DNA from: Caprimulgus europaeus
Lineage: Eukaryota > Chordata > Aves > Caprimulgiformes > Caprimulgidae
Assembly (NCBI GenBank): GCA_907165065.1
Contig: OU015532.1
Location: 43,006,839 to 43,070,838, forward strand
Length of the DNA stretch: 64,000 bases
Direction: 5' to 3'
Shown here: one piece after another, positions 11,692-24,965 of the stretch
Numbering within the stretch: the first letter of the stretch is position 1
Layout of the letters: every line of letters begins with the position of its first letter
Program-made: the position numbers and the translations under genes
The notes under the pieces: model-generated
Told to the model about the DNA's origin: nothing
The model's input: only the letters and a program-made list of their open reading frames with translations
Databases searched by the model: none

Positions 11692-12428
11692 CGGCTGGGC
11701 TGGATGATGCATCTGACTGAGAGCAGCCCTGCAGAGAAGGACTTGGGGGTACTGGTGGATGAAAAGCTGGACATAACCGAGCAATGCGTGTGCTCGCAGC
11801 TCAGAAGGCCAACCACATCCTGTGCTGCATCACAGCAGTGTGACCAGCAGGTAGATGGAGGTGATCCTGCCCCTCTGCTCTGCTCTGGTGAGACCCCACC
11901 TGCAGTCCTGCATCCAGCTCTGGGGTCCTCAGCACAATAAAAGACGTGGACCTGTTGGATTGGGGGCAGAGGAGGCCACAAAAATGATCAGAGGGCTGGA
12001 GCAGCTCTGCTATGGAGAAAGGCTGAGAGAGTTGGGGCTGTTCAGCCTGGAGAAGAGAAGGCTCCAGGGAGACCTTATTGCACCTTTCAATACTTGAAGG
12101 GGGCCTGTAAGAAAGATGAGGACAGATTTTTTAGCAGAGTCTGTAGTGACAGGACAAGGGGTGATGGTTTTAAACTAAAAGAGGGAGATTTAGACCAGAT
12201 ATAAGGAAGATACAAGGAAGAAATTTTTTACATTGAGGGTGGTGAAACCCTGGCCCAGGTTGCCCAGAGAGGTGGTAGAAGCCCATCCCTGGAAACATTC
12301 AAGGTCAGGTTGGACGGGGCTCTGAGCAGCCTGATCTGGTTGAAGATGTCCCTGCCCACTGCAGGGGGATTGGACTAGATTGCCTTGAAAAGTCCCTTCC
12401 AACCCAATCTGTTCTGTGATTCTCTGAT
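11692..12428 (+). mobile_element. CR1 LINE, 3' portion (ORF2 tail and 3' UTR)
   Basis: It covers the degraded end of the reverse-transcriptase ORF (ctgagagcagccctgcagag, then aaggacttgggggt...ctggtgga), then the 'ctggagcagctctgctatgg...gagagagttggggctgttcagcctggag' block. It ends with the 'ggattggactagattgcct' terminus and ttctgtgattctctgat octamers. Frames are broken by stops, so it is inactive. Confidence 0.93.
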
Positions 12429-12429
12429 C

Positions 12430-13013
12430 TTTGGTCTCCTTGAGTATTGTTGCTTCTATGAGTTCAGGAATAAAGGAAGTAGTAATATTTTGATGAAGGA
12501 GAAAAATCATCAGTGCAAGAGGCTTCTTCTCTGTTCACGTGTGCCGATGGTATTTAGTCTTTGCTCTTTACTTGAATAGAGTGAAACTTCTTGTACTGTC
12601 GGTTGGGTTTGTTTGGTTTTTTTTCTTCTGAGAATGAAAACAGGCCTCACATTGCCATTCATCTCACATTTATTGGAATGGGAGGCAGTTTATCTTTTAA
12701 TAAAAACAGACTGTTCAGACAGGAATCACGTAAGGGGGCTGTTTGAAGGAGGAACTGTGCTGTGCATCCCTACAAACCCAAACAGCATCCTGACTCGACG
12801 CTGCTTGAAATACTGTTTGCAGGAAGCAAGGCAGGAGCCGGCCAGGGGACTGACCAGTGGTGCCCAGTGGTGCCCAGTGTGGCTCTGCTGGGCCCCTGCG
12901 GTGGTTTTTCAGCCACCCACCAGCACACACCCGTCCCAGCCAGCCTCTTCCCTGGAGAGATGGAGACCAGGGCCAACCCACCCAGCTGCTTCCACTAGAG
13001 GCCACTGCTACAT

Positions 13014-13045
<32 letters not shown>

Positions 13046-14950
13046 GGGAAGAGTTCAGAAAGCATTGCAGTCCTGAGGTTTTCTTTCCAGGCATGAGGAC
13101 ATCTGTTTGTAAACCTCTTGGCAAATGTATATGAACTGCTTCTACTTCTGCTGAGGCACGCAAGAGCAAAGGGATGGCCACTGGGAGCTGTGGGGGCTGC
13201 TGCGTTTCCAGCTCAGATGTTACTGGCAAGGACTGAAAAGTCACCCCTTGATCCAGATCCTTCTCCCTGCACCATGTGAACTTAGAGGAGCAGCAGATCC
13301 CTGGTTCCTGAGGAGACATCTGAAGTCGAGGAGGTGAAATGTCCTATGCAACAGCACTTCAGAGAGGGAGCAATGCATGTTATCACAACAATGAAGTTAT
13401 ATTTACTAATACCTATATGAAATTTCCTGTTTCCAGTTTGGACCTAAAGAAAGGCTTCTGTGCTTAAAGGCTTGTTTGTGTTTTCCAGCAATACTGGTTA
13501 ATCTCCTAATATATGCATATATATATATATTACCTTCAAGACTTGCCCTTCTTTATTCTTAGACTATGGCAACTACAGCACTACTAAATATAATATTGAG
13601 ACTTGGCAAAATATATTTTTAACTCCCCAGTTTCACATGAACTGTGTCTTTCCTCACTTGCATGGGATGCTTGCTGCTTTCTAGGGCTTCAGTATGAGCA
13701 AAACTGAACTTACAGGGCCACGGAGTAATTATATCAATGGATATTTCTGAGGACTTCATTCAAAAGTTTAAAATTCTTTAGGGATTCCCTTCTGGCAGAG
13801 ATGAGAAGACGGTATGAGGAATATTAATCTTGATGGATAAAATGAGAGACCTCACACTCTGCCTGCACTCATGGAGAAGAAATGCCTCCTCTACAGATTT
13901 AGAGAGAAACTTAAGGAAAATGTCCCAATACATAAAGGTGCTAAAACACCATTTCCAGCCCACCACACCCCTCAGCAATTCTACATTCACCCAGACCTGA
14001 GAGAAATTAATTATTCCCCAGAAACAAGTGTTTCTCTGCTATTTGTAAAGAGCTGAGGGATAGGAAGTTACACTCCTACCGTGGAGTCCTTGGAGGGGAT
14101 CGAATAGCTTGTGTTTATTTATCTTTACTAGCATAACCGGCTGTCAGCGGATTATCTCCTTCTGGCATCGAGATGGCTCCTTTTCACCATCAGGCAGCTG
14201 CAGAAGCAGCAGAGACTTTTTTTTTTTTGCTGATTTTTGGCTTCCTAGTGCATTGTGTCTCTCCCTTTGGTTGCTGGTGTGAACTGGTTGGTGGGGAATG
14301 TGCCTCTGAGGCTGGTCTGTCCTGCTTCTCTGCTACACATCTGAAAAGTTAAGAGGCTCCTTCTTTGTTTCAATATTAGGGCTAAAATGGTGTGATTAGA
14401 TAGATAAACAATAATGTCATTTTGCATCGTCTGGCTCAAGATACAGCTGCTCCCTGGATGTGCCTTGAAATGTTCCAGGCACAGGAGCTCGTGCTGGGAA
14501 GCCCCTGCAAGGTGGGATTGTCCCAGATGCACAATGCTGTCACAGTGCAGCAGCACCAACACCTGATGCAGATGGGAATCACGTTTTGGGGGCACTGTGC
14601 AACCAGTTAAGGAAAAGTCTGACAATTTCCAGCCCTGAAAGCGTTACATACAGCATTGGCATTAACTAACTCCAGCCCTTATCTCAGTCTGAAACTGCCC
14701 ACAGTGAGAAAATGTCCCCTTTGCCATGACCTGTCTCACTGCTATGACCACTGCTAACCCTGGGCTTAACATCTGCAGAGGGGCTATGGCTGTGCCAGAA
14801 CAGAGTGTGCAGCCTCAGGGTTATTGACACACGGACCTTATCTTCACCTGGAAGAAGAAACTGAATGCAGGAATAAGGAGTCCTCTACAACTGCTGGCTG
14901 CTTCTTTCCAGGTTGCCACAGCTTTGTGCATGCAGGAAGCTCCTTTCTAT
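12430..14950. other. Intergenic, simple repeats only
   Basis: No gene is recognisable. A GGA/GAA purine microsatellite lies at 13014-13053, giving a false poly-Glu frame on plus and poly-Ser on minus. A short (AT)n run lies at 13508-13532 and a T-run at about 14218-14230. Confidence 0.55.
13014..13053. repeat. (GGA/GAA)n purine microsatellite
   Basis: About 40 bp of imperfect GAG/GAA triplets. It explains the Glu-rich plus-strand frame and the Ser/Leu-rich minus-strand frames seen here. Confidence 0.85.
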
Positions 14951-14959
14951 TGACTTCAG

Positions 14960-15745
14960 CTGAGGGTATCTCAGGTTGTGTCACTTTGAGGGAGACTCCA
15001 AGTGCTGTGGGGTGAGGAAGGTCCCTGTGACACCTTCATCTGTGGGGGTCTGGGATATCTCAACAGTGTGTGGGCTGAGGCAGGGGCGTGCTGCGGGGAA
15101 TACACCTGCATCTGGAGTGGTCCAGGGTGCTGCCATGCAGTGGGGCCCAGAAGAGAGTAATTTGGAGGCTGAGATTCCTCAGCATTTCAAGATGAGGACT
15201 GGTCACCTCAATTACAAGGGGACTGAGATGCTTGCTTTGGGACCACCTGAGGTTCCTCAGTCCCAGGGATGCGAATGATGCCTCAAGAAAGAGACCCCAG
15301 AAATCCACAATTCAGAAATGTCCCTTAAGCCTCCATTTGGGGTGATGGGGGACATCTCAGTTTGGCATTGACAGGACACCTCACATTTGCTGCAGGGCAT
15401 TGATTCTGTGAGGGGTACGTGGGGGCACTCAACATTCAGGGAGGTCTCCAGACCACAGTCCACTGGCCTCAATATGCCAATATGGAGGGTCAGGATACAA
15501 CCATCTGGATGGGGAGTTAGCTCAAGGCACACCAGTTTTTGGAGTGCAGGACTGTGTGATGTAGAGGGGACCAGAGAACTTCAGTCTGTGGAAGAGAGGT
15601 TGCCCAAGGGCACCTCCATGGTGCTGCCAGGATACCTGAGTATGGGGGGTGTCAAAAGAGCAGAGCCTGGACATCTCTGGGTGTCTGGATTTGGGAGCAT
15701 ACCAGACAGCTCAGCTGGAAGGGACTCATGGTGCTGAGCACCGTG
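14960..15745. repeat. Degenerate short-period repeat (about 24-28 bp)
   Basis: The segment shows recurring loosely spaced units of the form '(g)acacctca...tttggggg.ctggg', for example near 14967, 15030, 15055, 15178, 15204, 15352, 15374 and 15640. The strand is G-rich with few homopolymers. It looks like an old, diverged minisatellite, but the alignment by eye is loose and the period is approximate. Confidence 0.35.
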
Positions 15746-16079
15746 TCCACTGTGTCACTGGCTTCTTAATACGGGAGGATCCATTGAACCTTCAGAACAG
15801 AAGGTCAAAAGAGATTAGGGATATTTGAATATGAAGCAGAGGGGACCAGAGACCATGAAGTCAAGTGTTGAAAGTGAATAAAGATGGTGCTGCACATGGT
15901 GGAGAGGGATATTCCTTTCTACTGGTGTTCAAAGAGGAACTGTAATGTTTTAGATATTTCCCTTTCATGAGAAGGAATGAAATAGCCTGGGAAGTTGCAT
16001 GAGATCATCAGGGATGATGTACTCTCTCATCAGGGAGAGCACCCAGTCTCAGTGACGTGTGTGGGGCACATGCTTTGGC

Positions 16080-17530
16080 TGAGGTAAGCAGGAGATGGCT
16101 TCTAGAGGTGGGCACCTGGAGAGAGAGAAGAGAGATGAAGAGGAGGCACAGGCAACAAAAGGACCCCCAGAGAGCTTCAAAATAGGGTGGGTGAGGAAAA
16201 CACAACCCAAAACTGAGTAAGTTGTCTGAGAACAGTAGGCAGAAAAGTGAAATTGGACTGAAAAACGTGAAAGGGAAAGATAAAAGAAAAACAACAGAAC
16301 CAGAAAGAAAGTGAGAACAAAGAGAGAAAACCAGACTGTGAAATCCACCTGAACAGATAAGTGAGCTCCTCACTCCCTATCTCTCACCACAGTGACTATT
16401 TGGAAGATTTGACTTGCTGCCTGAGGCAAATTATGTTAAGTAATGGGGAGGATAATGGGGTTTACACATGGAGGGATCTTCTTGCCTCCCTACTGCTGTT
16501 GCAGTAACAAGTGTGTGGCTTTACATTATGTCCTTTGTATAGGGAAGGGCTCTACAGTACCTCAAGCATTTTATAGCGAAGTAAGGGCGGTAAGGACCAG
16601 GAAAGGTGACTGAGTGTGCTTGAAAACATTTCAGTGCTTAAGAAAGTGTGTGTTCATATTGTTGTTGTGATATTTTTTATAAATATTCAGTTCAGAGCTG
16701 TTTTAGGGAAGAATTCTGAAATACTCCGAGGCTCTTCTCCTTTCCTCCTGTATTTCTGTTTTCCCCAAGATTCAAACAATCTTCACCTTTTTTCACACTC
16801 TGTTTTAGGATTACTGTTGTCTTCTATTTTCTAGCTCCTTTTTTCCCCCTCAGGGACTCTCCCTCATCCATTCTAGGATTTGAATTTCTTTTTTTCTTTC
16901 ATTCCTTCTTTTCCCCCTTTCTTTCCCTTCAGTCTCAATACTTTCCTCATTGCAAGTGTAACGCTACTTTTAATTACTCCCCTGCATGAAATCTCTCTTC
17001 TCTCTTGCCTCTTAATGCACATTCTCTCTCACAACCTTCTACTTCCCCTTGCTCTTGCGAACACTTTTCCCTTGCTTCCCATCTTTTCCTCCCCATCCTT
17101 CCTTGACATTTTTTTCCTCTCCTTTTTCCTGCCTGTATCCCAGTGCGTGTCCCTCCCTCCCTTCCTCTCCCTCCATCCTCTCCCTTGCTCACTTGCAGCT
17201 CCCCTGGTCTCAGCTTTCCCTTGCTGCCAGTGCCCACCTCTAGCCCAAATGTCTCCATCTCTTCTTCTCCTTGTGGGAAGACAGGATTGGGATAGTCTGT
17301 GAGCAGGAAAAGCTTGAAAAGAAGCACTTACAATGAGAACTTGAGAAGAACAAGCCACGAGGAAAGTTGAAGAGGAAGCAAAGCGCATAGGAAGAAAGTA
17401 AAAGAAGGGAAATGAGACCAGGGAGGTAAAACGAGAGAGAAGAACTTAGAGTCATGAAAACACTTGGACATGGTAGGGGGAAAGAGAGAGAAAAAAACCC
17501 ACTCAAAACAGCTGGAAAATGCAGTAGAAA
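16080..17530. repeat. Strand-switching polypurine/polypyrimidine region
   Basis: The plus strand is purine-rich at about 16080-16345, pyrimidine-rich at about 16735-17270, then purine-rich again at about 17290-17520. This gives long low-complexity open frames on the pyrimidine strands (Phe/Leu/Ser-rich) and their complements, which are not genes. Such tracts are capable of triplex (H-DNA) formation. Confidence 0.6.
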
Positions 17531-20149
17531 AGATAAGGGTGTTCCTGGTTATCTGGCGCTGTAGCAATGAGTCAGAATCACTGAGTTTCCGATCTCCTAT
17601 TCAAATGTAAACAAATATTTCTTCATCTGTATTGCAGCGGTGCCCAAAGGATGCCAATCACCCACAGCACGGCAGGGTTATTCACACACGAGAGACCGTG
17701 CAACTCCCCAGCACTTTGGCTGTAAGGCAGAGGAAAAGAGCAGGGAGGAAGGCACAGCACACCTGCAAAGCTGCCAGGTGGCTGTCGGGCAGGGGGGCTA
17801 ATGACAGGTTGGGTTTATATGCTTTTGTCCACCAAACATGAAATACCTGAAGATGCTTCTCCACAGATGAGCCAGGATCACCCCTCTGGCAGGACAGCCT
17901 GGCCCTCCCTCACCAGCTCTGGTACTCCTCTTTGGCCTGGAAAGACGTCCAGCAGCTCAGTACTCTGCTCATCTGTCTTTTGCTTCTCATAACAGAACCC
18001 TACACGCTCTCAATAACTCTTACCTCACATATTCAGGAAAGTCTGACCCCTGCTTAGATATGTGAACTCGAGAGAAGTGCTATGCTGACCCTCGTTAAAA
18101 ACCATCCTATTCTCAGACAGTGAAGCCTGTAAAATCTGCCCATTTTTCTCTTCCCTCTGGGCTCATAACCACACAAAAAATAATTATAATAAAGAGTGAT
18201 TACCTTTTCTAGGTATGTCTTGCCTATATCCAGCCCTATGTCAGTGTGAGACTCCCTCACCCTTTACTTTATATTTGTGAGGAGAAGCTAAGTAAAGGTT
18301 GTATTAACTGCTATTTGCCCTGCGGTATGCAGCCAGTGTGAAATTCAAAGACAATTTAGAACGCTATCACCGGCCCTACTGATGGCATTTTGCACTCCCT
18401 TTATTTAGTACAAAGCAAATTGTACCCCAGGTGCTTAATTGTCTTCTAAAAAAAATTAAGACATTAAACATATTTGCTTTTTAGCTTTTGAACACTCCAT
18501 CCCTCCGATGCAGTGGTTCTGATTTCCTGGGGACTGCCTGCCTGTCTGGAAATGTTTGTGCAGAGCTGCTCACTGTACAAATACACCTTTCAGATCCGTT
18601 CTTAGCAAGTACTCCCCGTCTAAATCCACCTCAGCTGGTCGTGAAGCAGAAGGGTCACTGCATATCCTTTGGTCCTTACAATTGCAATCACTTTCTGAAG
18701 GGCAGAAAGTTTCCTCAGGCAGCAAAAATATGTTTGCTCCATCAGCAAGACAGCAGAGATTGACGCTGTTGGCACTTAATGTATGTAAAGTGTCAGAAAT
18801 CCCAAGCCACCCATCTAAACCAGCTCTTCTGAAGGCAACGCGCTGCGCCCTGTCTCCCTCAAATCTGCCACAAGCCTTGACCAATGCTTGTCAGCTCTTT
18901 CTGGCATGACCTAGTGAAACCCTTCCAGAGTTTTTAGTGCTGGAATGGATCACACCTTTTGTAAGGCTGTATCTTGAACATGCAGCAGCCCACAGGAAAA
19001 CAAACTGCAAGAGAAGCAATCTAGGTTTGGATCTCCTCTCTTTCCGTGGCTCGCTGGCGGTGTGCTTGCCAAATCACTGGATCTCTCTGCCTACTCTTCC
19101 TTATGCAAACAAGGGGAAGTGATACTTAGTCATTATTATAACATCTAGGGATGCAAATTACTGTGTCAATGATTACTGTTTGTTCTCAAAATATATTTCA
19201 TTTCCCTTTATCCCATTTACAACACTGGATTAGTCACTTCCAATGCTAAAGAATCATAACCATTCATTCCTGCGGATGAAGTACTAGTTTCCCTAAAAAG
19301 AAGAGTGACTCTTAGAGGGGGGCCACTATTTAACACAAGGTTATGTGGCATCAAGTTGCTTAGATACTGGGGTGATGGAGGCTATTAAGTACAGAGGTGA
19401 CCAATAAGCAGCACTAAAAAGTGCATAATGCATTGAGAATATCGCAAACACTTGTCTAATGTAACATCTGATGGCTCATGAGGATTTGTAACTCGTCTGT
19501 AAGAACAGCTTTACTTTCTTGCAATGATACTGATTGCATCAGGAATTTCATAGTAGTGCAGAACAGTACATAAATTAAAATAATTAAACTGATGGGATAC
19601 ACAACTATTAGCACACGTCAGTGTGACTCCTCGAAGGTGGATTTTACAAAGTAGGAAACATCTTCAAGGATCTACCTACATCTTTGTGGCTTTGCAAAGG
19701 AGTTTTTCACTGCTACGTGTGTATTAGTGCCAACTTCTCCCTCGCTCACTTTGAAACTGTAAAGAAGTCTCTGATCTCTGACTATATATTGTCCTAGTGA
19801 AGGAGGAAAACGTTTTATTGAAGCTTGCTGGAATTTTGAATGAGCTTTAATCACTGAGATACTGGAGACAATTATGTGGGCTACGGCTACACACAAAATT
19901 GCAGCGATTGAACTGAAGATTGGAAAGTGATAAAGCAGTTCAAGCCTGTATAAAAATACCTTTCTCAGCTTAGGTCAGTGTGGGCTTTATACACCCTTCT
20001 TCGCAGGTAAGGAGGAAGTAACGGTGGTCGTACATTTTGTTCCTTAGAAGGTTGTTTCTTGACACCATTCCACACGGCATTCTCCTAAGCAAACAAAGAA
20101 AATATAGTTTAGACGAAATCCTCATAAAGTTGACGCGTGGCTGGTGAAA
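17530..20149. other. Intergenic, no gene seen
   Basis: Mixed composition, becoming AT-rich after 19100. An octamer-type ATGCAAAT motif lies at about 19154. I see no repeats, exons or RNA genes. Conserved non-coding elements could be present but cannot be judged without alignment. Confidence 0.5.
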
Positions 20150-20830
20150 AAAATAGCTTTAAAACCCAGTTATCAATTGTTCTCTGTCACACTTAGAGGA
20201 ATCTTCAAGCAGGGTCCTTCCAACATCTGTGTGGAATCCATTTTATGCAGTATTTTCATTAACAACCTGTGACGAGGGAATAAAGAGTACTCATAAAATC
20301 TGCAGACATCATCTAGCTGGGAGAGGATGCAAACAGTTTGGCGGATGGACTGAGAATTCAAAATGATCTTGCTAAATTGGAGAAAATCAACGACTCAGTA
20401 AAGAAGAGTGCAAAGTGCTACTCTTAAGAGGCAGAAATCAAAAGCACAAAGGGAAAATGGGGAATAAGTGGCCAGGCATCAGTACTGCAGAAAGGCAGCT
20501 TGGGGGTGTGAACCGTGAACTGAACTGGAGTCAACAGTGTGATGCTGTTCCAAAACAAAGGGCAGAGCTAATGTGGGGCGCTGGGTGCGCGACGCAGCAG
20601 GTGAGCGGTTTGCTCTGCCCGGCATGGGGAAGGCCAGAACACAAAGTGAAGGTTTCACAGCTGAGCAGCAAACCTGAGAAGAGGCTTTGAAAGGACATCC
20701 CATGAAGAAACATTAAGAAAGGTTGTTTAAGAAGGGCAAGGTTAGAGAATGACGTGGTAATGTTGGCTTGTAAAGTTGAAATCTTCTCACTGATTGCTGG
20801 GAGCATGACAAGATATTTCTGCTTCAAAAC
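20150..20830 (+). mobile_element. Ancient CR1-like LINE relic (ORF2 C-terminal region)
   Basis: Although heavily mutated, the order of CR1 ORF2 landmarks is preserved. These include 'gcagtattttcattaacaac', 'cataaaatctgcagacatca' then 'tctagctgggag', 'gaattcaaaatgatcttgct' then 'aaattggagaaa', 'agtgcaaagtgctac', 'aaaatggggaataa', and 'gagtcaacagtgtgatgctg'. This resembles older amniote CR1 lineages rather than the young avian CR1s elsewhere in the window. Many stops and frameshifts make it a fossil. Confidence 0.75.
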
Positions 20831-23800
20831 AGAGACGCCAGGAAGGGATGAAAAAAACCTCTGACATTTAGGCATCAGGGAATGAAGTTGTGGAGCTACC
20901 AAGGTGGCTGTGCAGAGTGTCCTTCAACACGTTGTGACCAGCTTTCTCCAGGGATGCTGGAGGTATGCCCATCCTGCAGGGTGCAGATGGAAACAAGCTC
21001 AAGGCATGTGCCCAGGGTGGCCACAGCTGGACTGTGCCACCTCAGAAATGAAGACAAGATGAGTCACTTCGCTGTAAACCCACAAAATGCCAACATTCAG
21101 TTTGACAGTGAAAGCAGAGCAGCTTCCTCCTACCTACCCAGTTGCAGAGAAACCCTATGTCAACTGGTGGAAAAAGGCCATGAATGATGTCCCTGACCTC
21201 TCCTGTTGAGGTGTTTCTGAACACCTTGGTGAGGAGATCCTGAGAGGCTTCCAGGAGGCAATATAAAGTACCCAGGCCCTTGCCAGTGCAGGCAGTTTCT
21301 GCTTCTCAGCTGTGTCTTGCCTACATCCATGTGGACACTTTGCCATTCTGTAGCTGCTAGTCTCTGTTGTGATTTAACTGGGAAAAAAAAAACCCAACAA
21401 TATTTTCCTTCACATTTTCAGTTTTCCCTGGCTGCAGCTTCTTTGAATCCTGGAGCTTTGAATTTCATTGAGGAAACAAAACAGTCAAAACCACAGACCA
21501 GTCCTGGAACCCACTGAGTTTTTCACCCTGGTTCTCAACCAGGAGAAGGAAAGCATAGCCAATGGTGAGTGGCAAATACAGGTTTGCTAACCTCCAACAG
21601 CCAGATTTGGTGACTAATGTCTGCTTTCTTTTGGATGAAATAGGATTAGCAGATGTATATTAGTCTTGAAAATCAATCAAGAAACTTAGGGTTCTAGTAA
21701 AAGTTGGGAAGTTGGGGAGCTCTTTGGAGACCTGTCATTACTTAGGAAGCTGTCTCCTCTGCAGTGGACCCGAAGCTGGAAGGGTACAACAAAACTGAGC
21801 TCTCCTGTTTGCTGTGGGGTGGGGAGGAGAAGAACAACCACAGAGGAGCACGTGGCTCAGCGGGCAGAGGGCTGGGTGGGCAGGTACCCAGAGCTGGGAC
21901 TAATCAGATTTACTGCATGACACTGGGGAAACTTTCACCTGTCTCTCTGCCACAACTTCTCCAACTAGAAAATGAGATAATGCGCCTGTTTGGGTTTTTT
22001 TTTCCTTATAAATAACTTAAACTAACTTTCCTTATGAATGACTTTCCTTATAAATAACTTGCCTTATAAATAGCTTACATGGCAAATACTACAGAGGACA
22101 TAACGGGCTCTGTGGCATTTTTTGTCATAAACACATTTCAGAACCCAAATAGCTCAGTAAAACAGTTGCAGATGCTATTTTTCTGAAGGGAAACATGTGC
22201 TTTCAAAATGTGGTTTTGGTATAAAAAAGCAATTCATTGGGCTGATTGAAATATATTAGCTAGCATCTAACCTGCGGTAATTTAATTGCAAAAATTTAAT
22301 TGCAAAATTAGAACGATTAGCAAGGCAGCCCTCCATGTTTGTGATACCACCTCTATTTTACACAGAAGTTGATAGTATCTGAAGCACCTTATGAAATAAA
22401 CAAAATAATCACCAACCAAAGACACGAGGTTTTTTTGCAGACCTGTTGGTTTAGAGTTAAAACAAGGAACTTTACCCATGAGTCACAGAGCGGCTGCTTC
22501 CTCAGGCTGGAAGCCAGCACTCACTGGATCCAAACCACACACTAATGGCCCAGCATAGCAGAGATCCCCCAGGTGACAGTGACAAACAGGGCAAAGAGGC
22601 ATCTTGTGATCCCAATCCATGTGCATGGAGGGCAAGATCCACATTTCCAACAGTGAAGGAGATAAACAAGGCGAGAGCACAGACTGAGCTGGGTCACCCA
22701 GGAAATTGCTCAGCTCCACAGACCTTGTCCACTCTCCTTTCTTGAAACATTCTTGCAAGCAAGCAGCTTCTCCTATGGTGCAGCTTCCCCTCTACTTGCA
22801 GGCTGAAGTTTATACACTGGCCAAGGGTTGTTGGTGGCCCCAACGTGCCAGGACTTGCTGGAGAAGATAAAAAAACGTTGGAGGTTTTACTTTCTGCCCA
22901 TGCCCAGAAAATGGTGCTTAGTGGGGGAACGTTTGAACTGGCGTTGGTGACTCAGCACCTCTTTGCAGGATGGCTGCTTTGGGGGTCATCCTGGCTTTGG
23001 CTGAGGCTTCAGAAGCCAGGTTCATGCCAGGGCTGGTGGGCCTGGGGCTTTGTTCCCGTTGTCTCCAGGAACTGCGCTTCACTTCTGAGAATTACCGAGC
23101 GCCGAGATTGCCACGGAGCTGGTTTCTGGTGGAACAGGCAGAGTGGTGAACTTGACCTGGTTAGTGGGAACACACTGATCTTGTCAAACATTTCTGACAA
23201 AAGTATCCAGTGGTTTCATTTCAGGTAAGGTCAAAAAAAACTTCCACAAGGTGAAAATGTCTCATTTAAATTACCTTCAGAAGGCAACCATGAAGTTCGG
23301 TTCTGCAGCCTTGTCAAAACAAGGGTCTTCAAGGAGGCTGCTGCTGGGCCTCCTGGCACCGTGCTACGGATGGGACTACTGCTTTGTGCAGGCAGTTGTT
23401 TGTGAAACCCGGCTTAGCCCTTTCACAACACCCTCTTAGCACTTTCCAAGAGCCATTTAGCACTCAGCACAGTAAGCAATATGTGGCCAAGAAGATGAGA
23501 ACAGGAGAGGGATATATTAGGGCCGACTGCTGTTTGAGGGAATTCGCTTATTAAAGGAGATGATAATATCAGAAACAGTAATCAGGTACTGGGAGGGAGA
23601 GAAAAAAACCTTCCAGGGCTAAGTATCTCCAGAATCTGGTTCTGACTACTTTTTAACCAAACCAAAATCCACGGTCACTAGAAGCTCAGTGGAATCTGTG
23701 TCTCTGTTCTGTTTGAACTTAGCTGCTATCTCCTGAAGAACTGGCCGACCGCCCAGACACTTCCCCCTTTGAATAAGCACGTGCTACGTGTGAGAGAGAG

Positions 23801-24965
23801 AGTGCCCCTGGAATATCTGCTCAGGAGACAAGATGTTTGGTGGATTGTTCCAGGATAAGCTCCTCCTGAGCAGCTTCCTGGTTCTTTCTTTCACATCATC
23901 AGCTCACGTGTCCATGATGTGAACTTCAGACTGAAGTCTTCTGCGTCTGATACTCCACTTGCTGCGCTTTGCTGCAGTCTCAGCAGTGCCTCGTGGCGGG
24001 GAAAGCTCTGCCCATGCCCTCCACGGAGCAGACAGCGCAGCCCTAGCATGCCTTTTATAAGCCTTTATCTTTCCGTGCTTTCAGTCCACAGACAATTTTC
24101 TCTACAGTTTCCTTCCAAATGCAATACACAAACAGAGTCCTCAGCTTTGCTGGCACATTTTGAACCCCTTTCATAAGCTAGCATCCCTTTATAGATTTTC
24201 CACTGATTCCCACTCCTGTTTCTGTGGATGTTCCTCCCTCTGTGTGACTTGGAGACAGCTTGGCAGCCCAAGGCAGCCTAAGGAGCTGCTTCTATGCAGA
24301 AACCACAGGTCTTTGAGTGTGCTGAGCCAACATCAAAGATAAAACATTAAAGATACTGACACAGCAATGGCACTGGCGATCAGCTCTTGCACGTGTGAAG
24401 AATCTGTAAGGATGTCCTTATGCACCTCCTTCTTCCAAGGTGATCTGCTACCATTTACATCACTGTGCCAAATGTGTATCTATTTGCCAGTTCCTGGTGA
24501 CAGCAGAACATTAATGTCTGTGAAAGTTTCCATGTTCTTATAATTACCCACTACCTGTTAGGAGTTGGGTCCCTTCTTGAATACAGAGTTTTCCCTTTAG
24601 CCGAGTGCTAGGAACCCCTTATCAACCTGAGATTTTCCAAGGGCGGGGAGCTAACCTGAACTAACCCTGCACTTATCTTTTGTTTCCCAGCTCTGTTTGG
24701 ATTTTGTTTTAAATACTAGGAGCTGTCACAAAAAGTAGGTGTTTGATGCCATTCAGAGCATGAGTCAAAAGGCTGCAAAAATGGAAAGAACTAATTCCTC
24801 ACTTATCCCATCCTTCTGCACTGCAACCCCAGGCTCTTCCAGGGAACAGATGACATGACACCATCAACATACTGGCACACAGTGAGGAGGAGTGCTTCTC
24901 ACTGCATGGCCACCTTGCTGCCAGGGCAGTGGAGACAGACTGTAGCCAGCTGCCAACTAGCAACT
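20830..24965. other. Intergenic, one small tandem repeat, no gene seen
   Basis: No coding exon is recognised. A short AT-rich tandem repeat is annotated at 22001-22076. A tRNA-A-box-like stretch at 21850-21875 lacks a B box and a cloverleaf and is not called. Confidence 0.5.
22001..22076. repeat. Imperfect tandem repeat, TTTCCTTATAAATAACTT units
   Basis: Four units begin at 22001, 22027, 22043 and 22062, each a variant of (ttt)ccttataaataactt with lengths 26, 16, 19 and 15 bp. It looks like a small slippage expansion with no coding role. Confidence 0.75.

Noticed and set aside
11530-12097. Open frames within CR1 fragments here and at 34513-35190, 43754-44227 and 45686-46481
   Set aside because: They are shadows of the CR1 ORF2 tail and 3' UTR, broken by frameshifts and truncated at the 5' end.
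16008-17567. Phe/Leu/Ser-rich open frames that look like membrane proteins
   Set aside because: They are translations of the polypyrimidine strand. Low-complexity composition, not selection, explains the hydrophobicity.
21845-21915. tRNA-like A box (gtggctcagcgggcagagg)
   Set aside because: There is no B-box GGTTCRANNCC at the right distance and no cloverleaf can be drawn. It is probably a chance match.
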